Origin: Polaribacter septentrionalilitoris
GTDB lineage: Bacteria > Bacteroidota > Bacteroidia > Flavobacteriales > Flavobacteriaceae
Reading direction: 5' to 3'
NCBI RefSeq assembly: GCF_009832745.1
Contig: NZ_VRMJ01000028.1
Coordinates: 107,723-171,722 of the forward strand
DNA length: 64,000 bases
This document shows, piece by piece, positions 63,884 through 64,000 of the stretch (the stretch's first letter is position 1; the number at the start of each line of letters is the position of its first letter). A program made the translations under genes and the position numbers. The notes below the pieces were generated by a model. It ran no database searches. It saw only the letters and a list, made by a program, of their open reading frames with translations, and was not told the origin of the DNA.

Positions 63884-64000
63884 TTAGGTTTCAAAATGGT
63901 CTAAATTTCCTTCACATTTTAGAACTATCAAGGCAATAGCTAAATTTCTGAGTTCCATTTTAAATCTTCTTTTAGCGGTTTTATAGCCTATTTTGTTAGC
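63884..64000 (-). CDS. C-terminal tail of an unidentified gene (cut by window end)
   Basis: On the minus strand a frame is open from the last base of the window to TAA at 63884-63886, 38 codons, including TAKRRFKMELRNLAIALIVL and ending NLDHFET. The composition looks coding, with helix-like spacing of hydrophobic residues, but too little is visible to name a family. The stop lies 66 bases upstream of the potassium channel start. Confidence 0.45.
   Translation of the reverse strand, partial: ANKIGYKTAKRRFKMELRNLAIALIVLKCEGNLDHFET

Overview
The window is AT-rich chromosomal DNA from a member of the Bacteroidota, most likely a marine Flavobacteriaceae in the Polaribacter/Tenacibaculum range. 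The assignment rests on several points. There is a type IX secretion C-terminal sorting domain and many exported proteins with MKK...-type signal peptides ending in AQ. Starts lack purine-rich Shine-Dalgarno sequences. Promoters of the Bacteroidota type (TTG, about 20 nt, TAnnTTTG) are easy to find. Family-typical genes are present: DUF4293, DUF1599, BT_3928-type DoxX, a CNNM/CorC protein of GldE type, a Rho with an Asn/Gln/Lys-rich insert, and a mevalonate-pathway operon. No rRNA, CRISPR array, prophage or complete insertion sequence was seen. There is one tRNA (Phe).

Layout. 1-1820: 3' part of a long PurF-like amidotransferase. 1923-4489: a TPR histidine kinase and a LuxR-type regulator overlapping by one base. 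4693-13407: exported proteins, namely a small unknown, a T9SS ELWxxDGT-repeat protein, a lipoprotein gene whose lipobox Cys codon is TGA, a 589-aa unknown, and a HExxHxxGxxH metalloprotease. 13470-16914: a small unknown, MscS, a basic exported protein and a gamma carbonic anhydrase. 16951-21471: a LytTR regulator, a LytS-type kinase and a divergent vWA protein. 21528-30035: YjbQ, nitrilase, DUF2797, GH3, prenyl synthase, rlmN, queA, aroA. 30103-33908: a BNR/sortilin-like exported protein and a crotonase. 33986-39186: crcB, DoxX-type, DUF1599, LOG, folP, an orphan exbD, and cdaA. 39183-42275: ABC exporter, truA, phosphoesterase.

42262-45626 is a third two-component locus, with a duplicated-domain lipoprotein encoded between regulator and kinase and a nested palindrome just upstream of a clear promoter. 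45914-55971 holds DUF4293, rho, a PpiD-like foldase, and an envelope cluster (CNNM, LptC, TPR, outer-membrane protein, coaX). 56071-60488 holds tRNA-Phe, a pseudouridine synthase, a UbiA prenyltransferase, a mevalonate kinase-like protein, a MORN protein and diphosphomevalonate decarboxylase. 60584-64000 holds thiamine pyrophosphokinase, small unknowns, a MazG-like protein, an SDR, an inward-rectifier K+ channel, and the tail of an unidentified gene.

Most of the window is ordinary core chromosome. The points most worth a second look are the TGA at a lipobox cysteine (8242-8244), the three-copy nested palindrome upstream of the 45626 regulator promoter, a dispersed intergenic repeat with four copies, a pair of matching inverted repeats at 5231 and 8812, and an orphan ExbD placed next to one of the dispersed repeats. 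I did not find a system that I can firmly call new. The regulator-lipoprotein-kinase locus is the best candidate.
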